Source: Callorhinus ursinus | Lineage: Eukaryota > Chordata > Mammalia > Carnivora > Otariidae | Reading direction: 5' to 3' | NCBI RefSeq assembly: GCF_003265705.1 | Contig: NW_020312817.1 | Location: 25,392,109-25,456,108, forward strand | DNA length: 64,000 nucleotides | Shown: positions 11,740 through 23,290 of the stretch, in pieces | Layout: every line of letters begins with the position of its first letter | Numbering within the stretch: the first letter of the stretch is position 1 | Program-made: the position numbers and the translations under genes | The notes under the pieces: model-generated | What the model was told of the DNA's origin: nothing | The model's input: only the letters and a program-made list of their open reading frames with translations | The model's database searches: none

Positions 11740-12370
11740 CCTCAAGAAGATGTCCAACTAATCTTATCTTCCTCCAACTACACCTATGGAGGAAACTTTC
11801 CCAACATCTAACATAATGATTACGCATTTACACTTGTCCCACAATCCCACTTTGAGAAATCTATCCCAAAAATACTGGCCAAAAGGAATGGTAAGATGCA
11901 TGCACAAAACTTTCATGGTAGTTCCATTTGTGGGAATAAAATACTGGAAACGACCTATATGCCCATAGTGGGAATGACTGAGTAGAGCGTGATTATATGA
12001 CTGAGTTCTGTGGAGCTGTACAGCAGCATGATGAACATCTATAGACACTGATAGGGGACTTTTCTCCAGAATATTCTGTTAAGTGAAAAAAAGAAAGGTA
12101 GAGATCAATGTGTATAGTCATGCTGCCTTTTATTGAAGAAAGTGAGACCGCACAGATATACACACATATGCTTACGTTAAAAACTAGTTACTAAATAATT
12201 TAAAAATATAAATCATGGAAGTAAAATGGCAATGTACAGAAGGAAGGAGGAAATATGATGGGTAGGACTGCAGTAGACACTAGACTTCTTTGACTAAATT
12301 GTATTTGATACGGTGTGCTTGACTTGGGAACCAAGTTGATGTCTTACATAATTACAGAATTAAACTAAAA
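11740..12370 (+). mobile_element. Old LINE-1 (L1M class) ORF2 end and 3' UTR, degraded
   Basis: The text follows older L1M elements: 'actttgagaaatctatccca', 'ttccatttgtgggaataaaa', 'tactggaaacgacctatatg', then 'attctgttaagtgaaaaaaa'. No usable reading frame remains. The AT-rich stretch to about 12735 may be more of it or of another old repeat. Confidence 0.6.
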
Positions 12371-13295
12371 AATAAGAAAGCAATTTCTAAAAATCAAAAG
12401 GAACATGAAGCAAACGAACTTAACATATTAAGTTTGTGGATTAATTTTGCAGAGAGGAATTACTTCGGGTAATTATGGTGTATATCCTTAATAGAATATA
12501 TCTTAAGGACAAAAGAATTACAAAGAAATCTCAAATTGTTGTCATCATCATATTGATAGTAATGAGATATCTATTTTCTGAAGTTATTGCATTTATTTTA
12601 AGATAAATCATATGCATAATTATGATGCTATTGCTCAGAACCAAAATTTTCACTGTAAAAGAAAAAGATATATAAATATAAAAATTTTAATTTTAACTGA
12701 AATCCCCATAATTCTAAATTTGAACAGAAAATAATCAGAATGAATTAATGATGAATGGATCAGCAGAGTCCTGAGCGGATGGTCGTGTATCTCGTGATGG
12801 GTGTACGAGTGTGCATCTGTCTGGTCCCTCTAAATTGTGTCCACTTTGAATATAGATGATTAAAAGAAATTGCTGCTAGATAATCCACCTCAAGAGATCC
12901 ATACCTGTTTCAGCTTCCTTGGCTGACCGAAGAAAGCAGCATGAGTCTAAAGAAGAAAACAGGGCGCGGCATGCAGGGGCCCCATCTAGTACAAGCTTCC
13001 TCATGGCAGGGGGCTCTCAGCACACCCCCTACTCTAAGGCTCAGGGCCTGTGCCAGGGCAAGTTGCTGCCCCTCAGCCTGTTCTGGTCCTTCCAGCCAAA
13101 ATGCCGGCTAGGTACAGGATGAGCGTGCGTTAATATACCCAGCTCTTCTGCCTCAAGATGTCTACCTGCACACTCTCCCTGGAAGTCCCCTTGCAATGGC
13201 TTCCCAGGCACCCCTGCTCACTAGGAGCATGCAGGTACATGGACAGTGCTCCCTCTGGCTGGGTCCCCAGGCATAGGCTCTGCCTTGGCTTCCCT
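12371..13295. other. AT-rich then GC-rich unique stretch
   Basis: Bases 12371-12735 are very AT-rich and could be degraded LINE sequence. Bases 12736-13295 are ordinary unique DNA. No gene or recognisable repeat was seen. Confidence 0.4.
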
Positions 13296-13299
13296 CTGA

Positions 13300-13445
13300 G
13301 GGCAGGCCTCTCCAACCAGGCTGCCTGGATCCCTGCAGAGCTTTAATACTTGTACCCAGGCCCCACCCCCTGAGACTCTGATTTAATCGTTCAGGGGTGC
13401 AGCCTGAGCATTAGGAGCTGTCAAAGCCCCCCAGGTGACTGAAAT
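13300..13445. mobile_element. MER5-type (hAT-Charlie) non-autonomous DNA transposon
   Basis: The blocks 'agctttaatacttgtaccca', 'ggccccaccccctgagactc' and 'tgatttaatcgttcaggggt', then 'gagcattaggagctg' and 'ccccccaggtgactgaaatg', follow the MER5A layout. MER5 arms are near-complementary, so strand is not assigned. Confidence 0.7.
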
Positions 13446-14669
13446 GAGTGCATCCACCTTTCGAGCTCAGACTGAGGGCGTCTACTCTCTAGGCCCCAGT
13501 GCCCTCCTCCAAAAAATGAGCATTTGGTCTTAGATGTTCTGGAGATCTGGGATGATTTACGAGGTGATTTAAGTCAGTAAATATTTATTAACTACTTACT
13601 GGATGTAGAGCCCAGGCTTAGGACTGGGGAGGGAGCCAAGATAAATAAACTTTATTCTTTGCCCTTCCTGACCACATGCATGTTTGCTTTCTTTCTTTCC
13701 CCAAAACCACTGTTTATGAAGCACCACCTTCCACGTGTGAAGCCAACCAGACAGAAATGAAGAGGGTAAATAAGAGAAGGCACCCTGTCCAAGGCATAGC
13801 CCTGTCCCTGGTGCCAAAGTTTGGGCACACACGGGCCTGGAGGCTCCCTGAACACAGCCGGCAAACAGAAGGCACCGGCCCTGTGAGCACTCTGTCCACT
13901 GCATAGGCCCCAGCAGGTGATTCGCACAGCAGCTGGTAGTTCAGTTTCCAGAGACTCTGGTGAAGTGACAGCCACAGCCCACAATGGGAACTTTCCATCC
14001 TATGGCCTAACTAGAAAAAGAGCCCATCTTCTCTTAATCTCTGCACTCTGGGAAATAGCCATTAGTGGCCGGCCCTTGCCAGGGACTCCAGCCGCAGACT
14101 CGGCTCCCTTGGTTGTCCCCTCTGGGTCCAGGGAGTGGGCCAAGGAAGGGGCCGGGCTGCTCAGAGGGTATGAGGGCACAGTGACAGACGCATGCTTGGG
14201 GCTGCAGCCAGATGCCACCGTGCACAGGGCTCTGAGGAAGAATGAGGTCATTCTGAGAAAGAGAGTGGGTGGACAACGGAGCCCAGCGCTTCCCCGCCTG
14301 CCTCAGGCTTTGGGGGTGACTGTTCTGAGGATACACAGGACTGGAGGGCCAGCTGCCTTGAAGAGCCAGCCCCTGATTCTACTCAGGACAGTCACTGAGG
14401 ATGGCAAGTCAGCTATGGGTCCCTCTAAGGAGGTTGCTAGGGAAGCAATAGGCAGAGACAAGTGTGGCTTTGTAGGCGTGCACCCCGGGCACTTGCAGGG
14501 AATCCTGGACTTGGGAGGGTCCCACACTTGGTTCAGTGCTCTGCTGTCACCCTCTGGAAGCTCTTACTAGTTTCTTGAACAAGGGGCCTCACATTTTCCT
14601 TTTGCACTGGGCCCCATGAATGTTGCGGCCAGTCCTTGCTGGAGGCCATAAGCAGACCCGGGAAAGTCC
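13446..14669. other. Intergenic stretch with one ancient repeat fragment
   Basis: A piece near 13575-13665 ('agtaaatatttattaactac' ... 'gccaagataaataaac') resembles the ancient L2/L3-class repeat seen elsewhere in the window. A MER5-like piece may lie near 13905-13955. The 217-codon open frame at 13917-14570 has no domain or splice context and is regarded as chance. Confidence 0.4.
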
Positions 14670-14674
14670 GAATC

Positions 14675-14765
14675 ATGGTCCTCAGCCCTGGCTGCACATA
14701 GAAAGCACCAGATGCTTTTTAAAAACTACAGGCAGCCAGTCCTCCCCAGAATGGGCATGGCACGG
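14675..14765 (+). mobile_element. MER5-type DNA transposon fragment
   Basis: 'cctggctgcacatagaaagc', 'accagatgctttttaaaaac' and 'ccagtcctccccagaatgg' match the left half of MER5 ('ggctgcacattagaatcacc ... gctttaaaaa'). The right half is not recognised. Confidence 0.5.
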
Positions 14766-16154
14766 GCATCAGCATTGGATTCACTGGGTGGTTTTCATGC
14801 ACAGCCAGGCGACCCAGAAGGCAGACCGGGAGGACAGCTCACCCAGGCCCGCAGCCCCTAGGAAGTCCCAGCTGAGACGTGAGCACCTCCTCTCATGGAG
14901 GGTCTCTGCAGCCCTGCAGCATCACCACACGATGAAAGCCTCACCCTTTCCGTCTCTCCGGACACCACACATACCTGAAGGCAGAGACTGGGTCTCGTTA
15001 ATCTTTGCACTGACCACAGCTGGTGCTCAAACACCTCTTCCCCTGAAATCCTTTGAACTAAGAATCCACATGCCATCTCCACTGTGATCACTGCCTCTTG
15101 AAACCTTGGGGCTAAGACACCACAGACTCCCCGGTGCATGCTGCTCCTGCCTCCAGAGTACAGGGCAATAAAGGAGGCCTCCGGCTTCTGGCTGGATTTC
15201 TCCATTCTCCCTGGGATCCAGCTACAACTCTGGAATTCCATCTGCATCACGGTCCCTTCAAAGACTAACTCCTTAGCAGATATTTTAGTTATCCTACTAT
15301 TTTTCGTAAAAATTGTCATTTATTCTTGAAATCTCCATTATTTTCACAATGCATGAGGCATGCTGCCCTTTGCTTGGGTGTGTTCTGGGAAGTTCTATGT
15401 TTATTTCTGTGGAAGTCACAGAGAAGGAGCCTACATCCCTGACAATGTGGTGAGGCAGGTGACAAGAAAGCCCTTGACATTCCACCAGTGCTTAGAGAAT
15501 TTGATGGTGGTAGAGGGTACCACCTTTTTTTAATGTTATAGCCGATTTGATTGGAATATTCTAGAAAAGTAGAAAACCCTTTCTAGAATACTCTAGAACA
15601 CCATTTTGGTCTTGAGACCTCTACACTCTTTAAAAATTGATAAGCCCAAAGTACTTTGTATGGGCTCTATCTATATTTACTGTGACAGATACTTAAGATG
15701 TTCACATATTCATTCATTAAAATAATAAACCTATATAATGCATTTCTTATGACAGATAACTGTATTTTCCAAAACAGAAATCAGTGAGAAGCATGGTGTT
15801 GTTTTATTGTTCGAATCCCTTTCACGTCTGAATTTCCCTATCTGCTGCTGTAGCCAGTCTGTTGAATATCACCTGTCATGTAGTCTCTGGGAAACCCCAC
15901 TGTACACTTGCGTGTGTGAGCAAGAGGGGGAGCGAAAACGATGAAGAGCGGCTTAGCGCTGTTCCAAGATGGCACCCGATCGGGGGCGGGGCATTCACGG
16001 AGCAACACCGCCTTGACCTGATGGACTCTCTGAAATGACTGACGGGGTCTCCGGATATAGGCACCACTGCCCAGAACGTCTGATTGCTCTGGCATGTGAT
16101 TCGGCAGCCAGGGAGGAGTGGGCAGACCCAGGCCTGTGGTCCCAGGGGCCCCCT
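14766..16154. other. Unique intergenic stretch containing heat-shock-element-like units
   Basis: A possible L2 scrap near 14980-15035 ('aaggcagagactgggtctcg') is weak. AT-rich DNA at 15270-15340 and 15510-15830 surrounds the HSE-like cluster at 15554-15598. No gene was seen. Confidence 0.4.
15554..15598. promoter_or_regulatory. Heat-shock-element-like cluster (two arrays of GAA/TTC units)
   Basis: HSF proteins bind contiguous inverted nGAAn units. Bases 15554-15566 read GAAtaTTCtaGAA, three perfect alternating units. Bases 15581-15598 read TTCtaGAAtaCTCtaGAA, four units with one mismatch (C for T in the third). Both arrays share TA spacers and lie 14 bases apart. The motif match is directly visible; HSF binding is inference. 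The nearest recognised gene is LCLAT1, whose stop codon is 10.6 kb to the left. Confidence 0.45.
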
Positions 16155-16225
16155 GACTCAACCGCTTAACTCGGAGCAAGTGCTTTCCCCACTCTGAGCC
16201 TTAGCTTCCTCGTCTGTGAATGACG
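16155..16225 (+). repeat. MIR fragment
   Basis: A short match to the MIR centre: 'gcttaactcggagcaagtgc', then 'cactctgagccttagcttcc' and 'tcgtctgtgaatg', equivalent to the '...cctcagtttcctcatctgtaaaatg' block. Confidence 0.5.
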
Positions 16226-16231
16226 CCTTGC

Positions 16232-16345
16232 CCTCCATCAGCGGATCTCAACCCAGGCTGCACGGTAGGGCCGCCTGGAGAGCAGCAAGAACATCGGACA
16301 GACAGGCCCCACTCCAGAACCATGACACCAGGAGGTCTGCCACAC
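16232..16345 (+). mobile_element. MER5-type DNA transposon fragment
   Basis: 'ggatctcaacccaggctgca' and 'gggccgcctggagagc', followed by 'aggccccactccagaacca', correspond to the MER5A start ('ggttctcaaccttggctgca ... cacctggggagc ... ggccccacccc'). Confidence 0.45.
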
Positions 16346-16599
16346 ATTCCCACATGGCAGGGGAAAGCACACAGGAGCCGGCCTCCTGGAGCGCCCAGAT
16401 GTCAAAGCTGGAATGATTTGAGCAACAAAGAAACCGATAGAAATGGGTGATAACCCACAGAGTCAAGGTTTGCTCCCAAGTTCATCCTGGTATAAATAAA
16501 TAATTGAATATGCACATAAATAGGAGAGCGGGCCTCGCTCCCTTAGGGTGGCACTCCAGTGAGTAAATGTGGAAGAAATGATGGGAAGAGCAAATCACC

Positions 16600-17050
16600 A
16601 TCCGGCAAACACCACAGCCCCTAAGCAGGTGAGGATCACTGATGGATACTAAATGCACTGAGTAAAACATAAGTGATGAGAAATGGAAAATCCATAGAGC
16701 CTCACAGTCTCTCCCCATAAGACAGTAATTACAGGGGGAAAAATACTGACTTTGTAGCAGAGAAGTCCAGAAAACCTCACCTTAGCCAGGTGGTCTAGGG
16801 TACTATAAGACATACCGACATCATGCGCCCCCTGAGAAGGGCAGCGCGTCGTTTTTGCCACAAATGCACCACCTTAATCTAATCATGAGCAAACTGGAGA
16901 CCACCTCAGGTTGAGAGACATTTTACAAACTAACCGGCCAGTGTCAAGGTCATGAGAGGCAAGACTGAAAGCGGCTGCAGGTTGGGGAACTGGAGACAAC
17001 TAAACACAAGGTGGGATCATGGATTGGATCCCGGCCAATTCTGAATATGT
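16600..17050 (+). mobile_element. Old LINE-1-like 3' UTR fragment (family uncertain)
   Basis: The blocks 'aaatactgactttgtagcag', 'agacataccgacatcatgcg', 'gtttttgccacaaatgcacc', 'cttaatctaatcatgagcaa', 'actaaccggccagtgtcaag' and 'gtgggatcatggattggatc' occur in the same order in a multi-copy old mammalian repeat that I associate with L1M 3' ends. No coding content. Confidence 0.45.
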
Positions 17051-18319
17051 GCGGTGAATCCATTAACATCCTCGCAGCCATGTTCAGTTCCTAGGTTCAA
17101 TGCCTGTGCCCTGGTCATGTGAGATGGTAAGCTGGGGCGGGGGGGTGGTTAGCTGGAGGAGGCCTGGATCCTTCTCGTGGTTCCTTCTGCCGAGACAGCT
17201 CTTTCCCCTGATAGCCACATGGCCTGTCCATTCATGCCCTTCTGGTCTTGACGCAGACAGGCCGAGGCTCGAGATGTCATCAGATTTGCACCGTGGGAGA
17301 GTGCCATTCAACCAAGCCATGAGCGCCCCATCCACTTTTCAGGAAACATCCCCACAATCTTCCTACTGAGACAGGGAAGGAAAGTATCAAGGGTGGGAGA
17401 GGCTGGGCCAGGGCGTCATCTTTCTTGACTGGATAAAAAGAAGGTCAAGGGTTAGTAGTCTTGAGTGCGGCCTGCAAATGTCCAAACGGGGTGTTATCAG
17501 GCGGAACAGAGGGCAGCTTCTGCTCATCACTCCTCCTGCTCAGGGCCCAGGGCCAGAAGCAGGCCCGGTCAGTGACTGAGGCCAACAGCACCCTTCCCCT
17601 GCCACCAGCAGGGGTCAGAAGTTCCCAGGCTCCAAGCGCTCAGAGGGCACGGTGTACTGTGCACCCCAAACTGTCCTGTGAGAGATGCATGACCACTGAA
17701 GGGATGGGAGGGGACCGGAACCTGTCAAAGAATTCTACAGAAACTGCAGAAAACCCATCGCCCCTTCTCACCCATTCTTTGCTGTGATTCTCATGGCGTT
17801 CCTTGGTGGGGCAAAGCCAGACCATGGGATTACCTCCATCTCCCAGATGTGGGACCTAACCTGGCCTTAAGTATTTTGCTTAAGACCACACAGGTGGGAA
17901 GTGGTCCCAGGTCCACTTTTTCTAGGGAACTGCTAAGTCTCTGCGCTGTCGTATCTCTTGCCAAGACCTGTTGTTGCCGCCTGTGAGGAAGTTCCTGTGT
18001 TAAGTGGCGCTGTACTTGGAATGTGGGGATTGCGTTTTGGTCCCGGCTCAGCCCTTCAGGAGCTGAGTCATTCTGGGCATGGCCCTTCACCCCGCTGGGG
18101 CTCATGTTGTCATAATGGGGATCAAGTCTGAGAAAGTGCTTTGCAAACTGCAAACTATGACGCCCGCTACTTATTAGTGTGTGTGTGTGGACAGCAGCAA
18201 GGGTTCACACTTCATGGCTTGCTAGGAAGAGCGTAGGCCCCGGGACCAGTAACAGTGACATTTATGGAGTGCTTGCTGCGTACTTGCTGTCCGCACTGTA
18301 ACTCCACAAGATGGTGTTT
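17051..18319. other. Intergenic stretch with two MIR fragments
   Basis: An inverted MIR scrap lies near 17860-17925 ('gcttaagaccacacaggtgg'). A clearer + strand MIR lies at about 18020-18175 ('cccttcaggagctgagtcat' ... 'ttgtcataatggggatcaag'). Short GT repeats at 18177-18190 follow. No gene was seen. Confidence 0.5.
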
Positions 18320-18790
18320 GGGTTTCCAGTGCTGTGTAACAAACCTCCCCAGCCCTAGACACGACATGCACAGGCTCTCATGGTTTCGTAGGCTGCCGAG
18401 GCGTTTCTTCTGCCTCACGTGCTGTTCAGTGGGGCGTGGTCACAGGGCTGGCAGGTGGTGCTGGCCGCCGGCTGGGAGCCCAGTGGGGCTGTCGGTCAGG
18501 ATCGTGCCTCTCCGGCACGTGGGCCTCTCGGCATGCCTGCCTGAGCTCCCTCCCGGCCTGGCCGTTGGGCCCTACGGAGAACTGTTCCAAGGGGATGAGC
18601 TCCGATGTGCAGGAGCTCGGCCGACCTCCATGTGCAATGCCCCGTGGCAGCGCCTTTGGACAGAGCTCCCCACAGAGCCACCCCCGAGTCAGCATGGAAG
18701 GGGATTTCACCAGGGGAGGAGCCCGGCTCACCGAATAACGGTCTGCTCTAGCCCCGGTTACCACTGCCGCGCTGACTTTCCAGTCTAGGT
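18320..18790 (+). repeat. Ancient interspersed repeat of unknown name
   Basis: It begins 'ttccagtgctgtgtaacaaa' and continues with 'cctccccagccctagacacg' and 'ctcatggtttcgtaggctg'. This is the layout of a multi-copy mammalian repeat usually reading 'ctgtgtaacaaatcacccca ... tctcacagtttctgtgggtc'. A second copy lies at about 22890-23290. I cannot assign the class with confidence. The 177-codon ORF here is likely chance. Confidence 0.4.
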
Positions 18791-18905
18791 ACCATTTCCA
18801 GGGAGGAAAGGAGTTGAGAGGGGCCAAGTGACTTGGCCAAGATCCCTGACTTACTCACTGAGGCTGGAAGCCTTGGCAGATCTGGCTCCAGGGCCCCGCT
18901 TTACC
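18790..18905 (-). repeat. MIR fragment
   Basis: The stretch 'ccatttccagggaggaaagg' followed by 'gccaagtgacttggccaaga' and 'cagatctggctccagg' matches the reverse complement of the MIR core ('ccattttacagatgaggaaa ... aagtgacttgcccaagg'). Confidence 0.6.
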
Positions 18906-19384
18906 CCCTCATATCTGGACTGGTGGGGTGTGAATAGTGTGCTGCCTGCAAGCTTCCGTTCTGCGGCTGCATCCCCTTCCCTCACCCCGCACCCCACACC
19001 CTCTCTCCGGTTGGCTGTGAAATGCTCCCGCTGGAACCACTTTCTCTCCCCCTTCACAGGGAGCTCAGCTGCCCTCCCCTCACCAGCATCCTCCTCAGCT
19101 TCCTTCCTGCTGCCCTCTTGCTCCTCGAACAGTAAGGCCATCCTGCTTGGGGCTGACTCGAGATGTTCCCAGAAGCCCCACGTGGCAGCAGGGGTTCAGG
19201 GTCAGCCAAGAGGCAGTCTTGCAGCAACCAGGCCATGCAGAGGCCAGACTGCAGCCCAGGCGGGGTCATGGCCTGCCAGGGGGCCCGAGGAATGACGAGG
19301 AGCTGTTCCCCGGATCTTGCAGCCCAGGCCCTAAAGCCCAGGGGGCGGCAGGGGGGCATGGCCCTCCAGGCGGCAGCCAGGACC

Positions 19385-19515
19385 AGGGGCAGCGTTGCCT
19401 CTCCCTAACCCTGGCCAATTCACTTTCCGGCTCTAGCACTCAAACGCTCAGTGTATTGTGACAGAGATTGGGCTGGATGAGCCTCTCTAAGAACTTCTAG
19501 GTGCTGGGAGGAGTG
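19385..19515 (+). repeat. MIR-family fragment
   Basis: 'aaccctggccaattcacttt', 'gattgggctggatgagcctc' and 'tctaagaacttctaggtgct' resemble the MIR/MIR3 3' region ('cttgggcaagtcacttcac ... ggttggactagatgatctct'). It is diverged. Confidence 0.4.
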
Positions 19516-19604
19516 AGTGGGAGTTTGGTCAAACCTAGTCAGAGAATAGCGGAGAACCGGACATCCCCAAGGTCAGGTCCCTTTGCTCAGAAGGAAGGGG
19601 ATGG

Positions 19605-20795
19605 AAAAGATTGAGGAGCTCCTGCAAAAGGAAATCAGCAAAATAAAAAGGCAACCTCCCAAATGGGAGAAAATAAACTACCTACCTGACAAGGGCTTAA
19701 TAAGCAAAACACACAAGGAACTCATTCAACACAAACCGCAAAACCGAACAAACCCCCCACCAATCTGACTAAAAATGGGCAGAGGACCTGAATAGACATT
19801 TTTTCCACAGAACACACACAGATGGCTCACAGGTAAGGAAAAGATGCTTGATCTCACTCCTCATCAGGGAAATGCAAATCAAAACCACAGTGAGATATCA
19901 CCTCACACCTGTCAGAACAGCTGTCACCAAGAAGACAAGAGCTGACAAGTACTGGTGAGGAGGTGGAGGAAAGGGACCCCTTGCTGGGCGTGTAAGTTGG
20001 TGCAGCCACCGTGTAAAACAGTATGGGGGAGAATCTTCAAGAAATTTAAAATAGAATTGCCATCTGAATTTGCATTCTCACTTTTAGATATATATCCAAA
20101 GGAAATAAAAACACCACCTCGAATAGATATCCACACTCCCACATAGATGGATACTTTCTACTCTTCACGGCAGCATTATTCACAATAGCCAAGAGGTGAG
20201 AGCAACCCAAGTGTCCATCAATGGATGAATGGATACAGGACATGTGGTATATCTACAGTGGAATTTACCCGGCCATCAGAAAGAAGGAAATCCTGCCATT
20301 TTCAACATGGATGCAACTTAAGGCCATTATGCGAAGTGAAGTAAGTCAGACAGAGAAAGACAAATACAGTATGATCTCACTTATATGAAAATCTAAAAGC
20401 TGAACTCATTGAAATAGAGACTCGACTGGTGGTTGCCAGAGGCTGGGGCTGGGGGACATAGGGGGACGTTGGTTCAAAGGGTACAAACTCCCAGCTATAA
20501 GATAAATAACTTCGGGGATCTAATGTGCAGTGTGGTGACTATAAGGAACAGCATTGCCTTATATACTTAGTAACTGTTAAGAGAGTAGATGGTAAATATA
20601 CATCACACAAAATCGAGGAAGGAGAAGGGGGAAGAAGGTAAGCACTGAGGCGGCTTTGTGGTCCCCCCGGGGCTGCCCCGAAGGGATGGAGGTGTTAACT
20701 CACCTACTGTGGCAATCGTTCCGTGATATATACATGTGTCTAATCATTGTGTTGTACACCTTAAACTTACATGTTTTGTATGTTAATCATATTCC
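19605..20795 (+). mobile_element. 5'-truncated LINE-1 (L1MA/L1MB-like), degraded ORF2 end and 3' UTR
   Basis: It opens in the ORF2 C-terminal region (a frame giving KRQPPKWEKI and DKGLISKTHKEL), then 'aaatgcaaatcaaaaccaca' and 'ccaagtgtccatcaatggat'. The 3' UTR has 'ggtggttgccagaggctggg', 'cttatatacttagtaactgt' and 'ttgtgttgtacaccttaaac'. Frames are broken by several indels. The 3' UTR differs from the L1 at 2436, so the two belong to different subfamilies. Confidence 0.85.
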
Positions 20796-21081
20796 AGTAG
20801 AGCCAGAAGAAAAGAAAAGGAGGGGGGCAGACGTGGATCCAGTCAGCAGCTCAGGTGTGCGTGCTCACTCCCTCCTTCCACCTGCATTTGTATAGTCTAC
20901 TCTGGGCTGGGGGACGGGGGAGCAGGGGCAGCAGCTCTGCAGCACGAAACTGAGGTGTAGCGTAGTAGGAGGCAAGGGGGGTAAGGCCACTTCACACAGG
21001 ATTTGCAGGCCACCGCATAGGCTGCCCATGGTATGTCGTATGTGCATTGGAGAGTTGGCATGGCGAGTAACATGGTCTGGC

Positions 21082-21280
21082 TTTTTTTTTTTTAAGATTT
21101 TATTTATTTATTTGACAGAGAGAGACACAGCGAGAGAGGCAACACAGGCAGGGGGAGTGGGAGAGGGAGAAGCAGGCCTCCAGCCGAGCAGGGAGCCCGA
21201 TGCCGGGCTCGATCCCAGGACCTTGGGACCATGACCTGAGCCGAAGGCAGACGCTTAACAACCGAGCCACCCAGGCACCT
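21082..21280 (-). mobile_element. Can-SINE (SINEC), full length, inverted
   Basis: Reading rightward, a T-run and 'aagattttatttatttattt' form the tail; 'gagcagggagcccgatgccg', 'gggctcgatcccaggacctt' and 'accgagccacccaggcacct' form the tRNA-derived head in reverse. An 8-bp direct repeat, tctggctt, flanks it (21076 side and from 21280). The element is carnivore-specific. Confidence 0.95.
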
Positions 21281-21984
21281 CTGGCTTATGTTTTAAATAG
21301 AGAGCTCACATTAGCCCTCTATGAAGGATGGGTTCTAGGGGTTAAGAGTAGAACTAGGGTGAGCAGCTTATCAATTCAGGGGAGGCCACTGGGCTAAGGC
21401 ATCTCTTTTCCATATAAAAAGGAGCACCAGCATCCCACATCCCCCCATCCCCTGCCAAACGTGCTCTGAGCTCTCACCCTTAGATAGTCTGTGGCCTGGT
21501 GACTTCACCCATTCTCCCAGCCACCCAGATAACTCCCTGCTATGTGGCAAACATCAGCTTTGTGCAGACCCAGGCAAAGGCAGAGCCCCTGCCTTCACAC
21601 CCACAGCTGTCCTCCACCTCATCCATTGCTGGTAGATACCCTGGGGGTGACACACCGTAGCCAGCATGTCGGAAACTCTGGGCAGGCTTGGAGCATTACA
21701 GGGGAGGATGTATTCCATATTGGCCAAACTTCCCATGATAGAGCAAAGCCTGCAGGACAGCCCTGGGGGGACCACAAAGCCACCTCAGTGCTTACCTTCT
21801 TCCCCCTTCTCCTTCCTCAAGCCACTAAAGATACAAAGTGAAGCTTCCCAGGAGAGGTCCAGACTTCTTCAGCTTGGCCTTGAAGTTCTGGGCCATGCCG
21901 TGTTTCCTGCCCCCTGTGCGCCTCCACAGAGTTCCGATTCATTCCTCTGACAAGCATCAGCACGAACGCACCCTTCCATGACAA
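21281..21984. other. Unique intergenic stretch
   Basis: No repeat, exon or RNA gene was recognised. ORFs up to 99 codons overlap on both strands without domain content. Confidence 0.4.
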
Positions 21985-22200
21985 GCAGCATAGCTAACAT
22001 GCGTTGAGAATTTAGAATCTGATGAACCATGCCTCTATTTCTCATTTAATCTTTCCAACAATCTGAATTTGGGAAGTGTTAATTTCCCTATTCTGTTGAG
22101 ACAAGGAATCAAAGCTCAGAGGAACGTCATTTGCTGAAGGCAATTGTGCAGCCTGGTGCTGTGTCAGGTGAATTCCGTTCCCTGTACGGCTCTAGCTTAG
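21985..22200 (-). repeat. MIR SINE
   Basis: Reverse-complement MIR order is visible: 'agctaacatgcgttgagaat', 'tctcatttaatctttccaac', 'ttccctattctgttgagaca', then 'aaagctcagaggaacgtcat' and a terminal 'ttccctgtacggctctagc'. Confidence 0.65.
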
Positions 22201-22559
22201 AGGAGCCAGAGAGAGTTGACCAGAAGAGCAACCTGTGTGAGATTTGGAAGGCGGAAGGGGGGCAGTGGCCACTGATCTCTGAAGGCTGTCATGATGCCTG
22301 TGGTGTTGGACCGATGCAAAGCTATCTAGCAGGTCCCAGCTTGTTCTCATTCTCCTCGGCTTCCTATCAGGCTTGTCACTCTGGCTTCGGACCCTCCTGA
22401 CCAAGAGAGGCCCCACCCTCTCAACCAGAGGTGGCAGCTAGACAGAGGAGGCAGTTTTCAACAGACCTCTGCGTATGTCGGCATCCAGCGTAGGGGCTGG
22501 GTGTGTGGGGCGGCGCGGGTTTCCTGGGAAGTCCTGGCTGGCCCCTCAGGCAGACGGGG

Positions 22560-22705
22560 TAGTTATTCTGATCTCTGACTGCCTTCCAGACCTCCGTCTC
22601 ACCAGTTCGTGTTCGTTTCAGGCCCAATCCCTATAATAAGTCCCTTTGTCCTCTAATCATGTTAGTGGCTCTGCTGCCCCACCTGAACCCTGACTGATAA
22701 CAGCC
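22560..22705 (+). repeat. Ancient repeat fragment, LTR- or LINE-end-like
   Basis: 'caggcccaatccctataata' followed by 'agtccctttgtcctc' and 'cctgaaccctgactgataac' matches a multi-copy mammalian repeat end ('cccaatccctataataaatc ... gagaaccctgactaatac'). The family name is not certain. Confidence 0.4.
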
Positions 22706-22784
22706 TTCTAACCGGTAAGGGCTGGAGAAGGGGTTCAACCGCAGGCCCCTTGAACATGGATTCTGAGCTCCTAACCATTCAGCT

Positions 22785-23290
22785 AGACCACTGTTCTGGG
22801 TGCTGGGCATACGGATATGACCAAGACCCCAGCTCCTGTCCTCACGGGGTTTACAATCTCATAGATGATAGAGACACAATGCCTCACTTATCCATGGCCC
22901 ATGACAAACCACCCCAGACTCAGTGGGTGTGAACAATTGTTTTATTATCTCTCATGATTGTGTGGATTGCCTGGGCTCAGCCCCGTCCCTCTTTTGCTCC
23001 AACATGATGTTGGCTGGGTCTTTGGTCCTCTGGGGGCCAGACTGGGGAAGTCCGAGATACTCGCTCGCATGGCTGGCAGCAGAGAATGGGACAGGGACGG
23101 TCAACTAGAGGGCCCACTTGTGGCCTGCTCCACAGTTTGGGCTTCTTGAGGCATGGTGGCTGGGTTCCAAGAAGCGCCCCCACAGCAAATGTGCCAAGAG
23201 GGAAGGAGGAGAAGGTGCCCATCCTGGAATGGGTCTTTTCCTCAAGGTGGCCACAGGCCTAGCCACAATTCAAGGAGAGAGGACATAGGC
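22785..23290 (+). repeat. Two adjoining ancient repeat fragments
   Basis: Bases 22785-22885 ('ttctgggtgctgggcatacg', 'cctcacggggtttacaatct') belong to the L2/L3-class repeat also seen at 790. From about 22890 the text 'ggcccatgacaaaccacccc', 'ttgttttattatctctcatg' and 'ttgtgtggattgcctgggct' is a second copy of the unnamed repeat at 18320. Confidence 0.4.

Noticed and set aside
13917..14570. 217-codon open frame on the + strand
   Set aside because: No domain, no promoter or splice context, and antisense frames of similar quality overlap it.
17598..17620. CTCF-like text 'ccaccagcaggggtcag'
   Set aside because: Spacing is wrong by two bases within the core.
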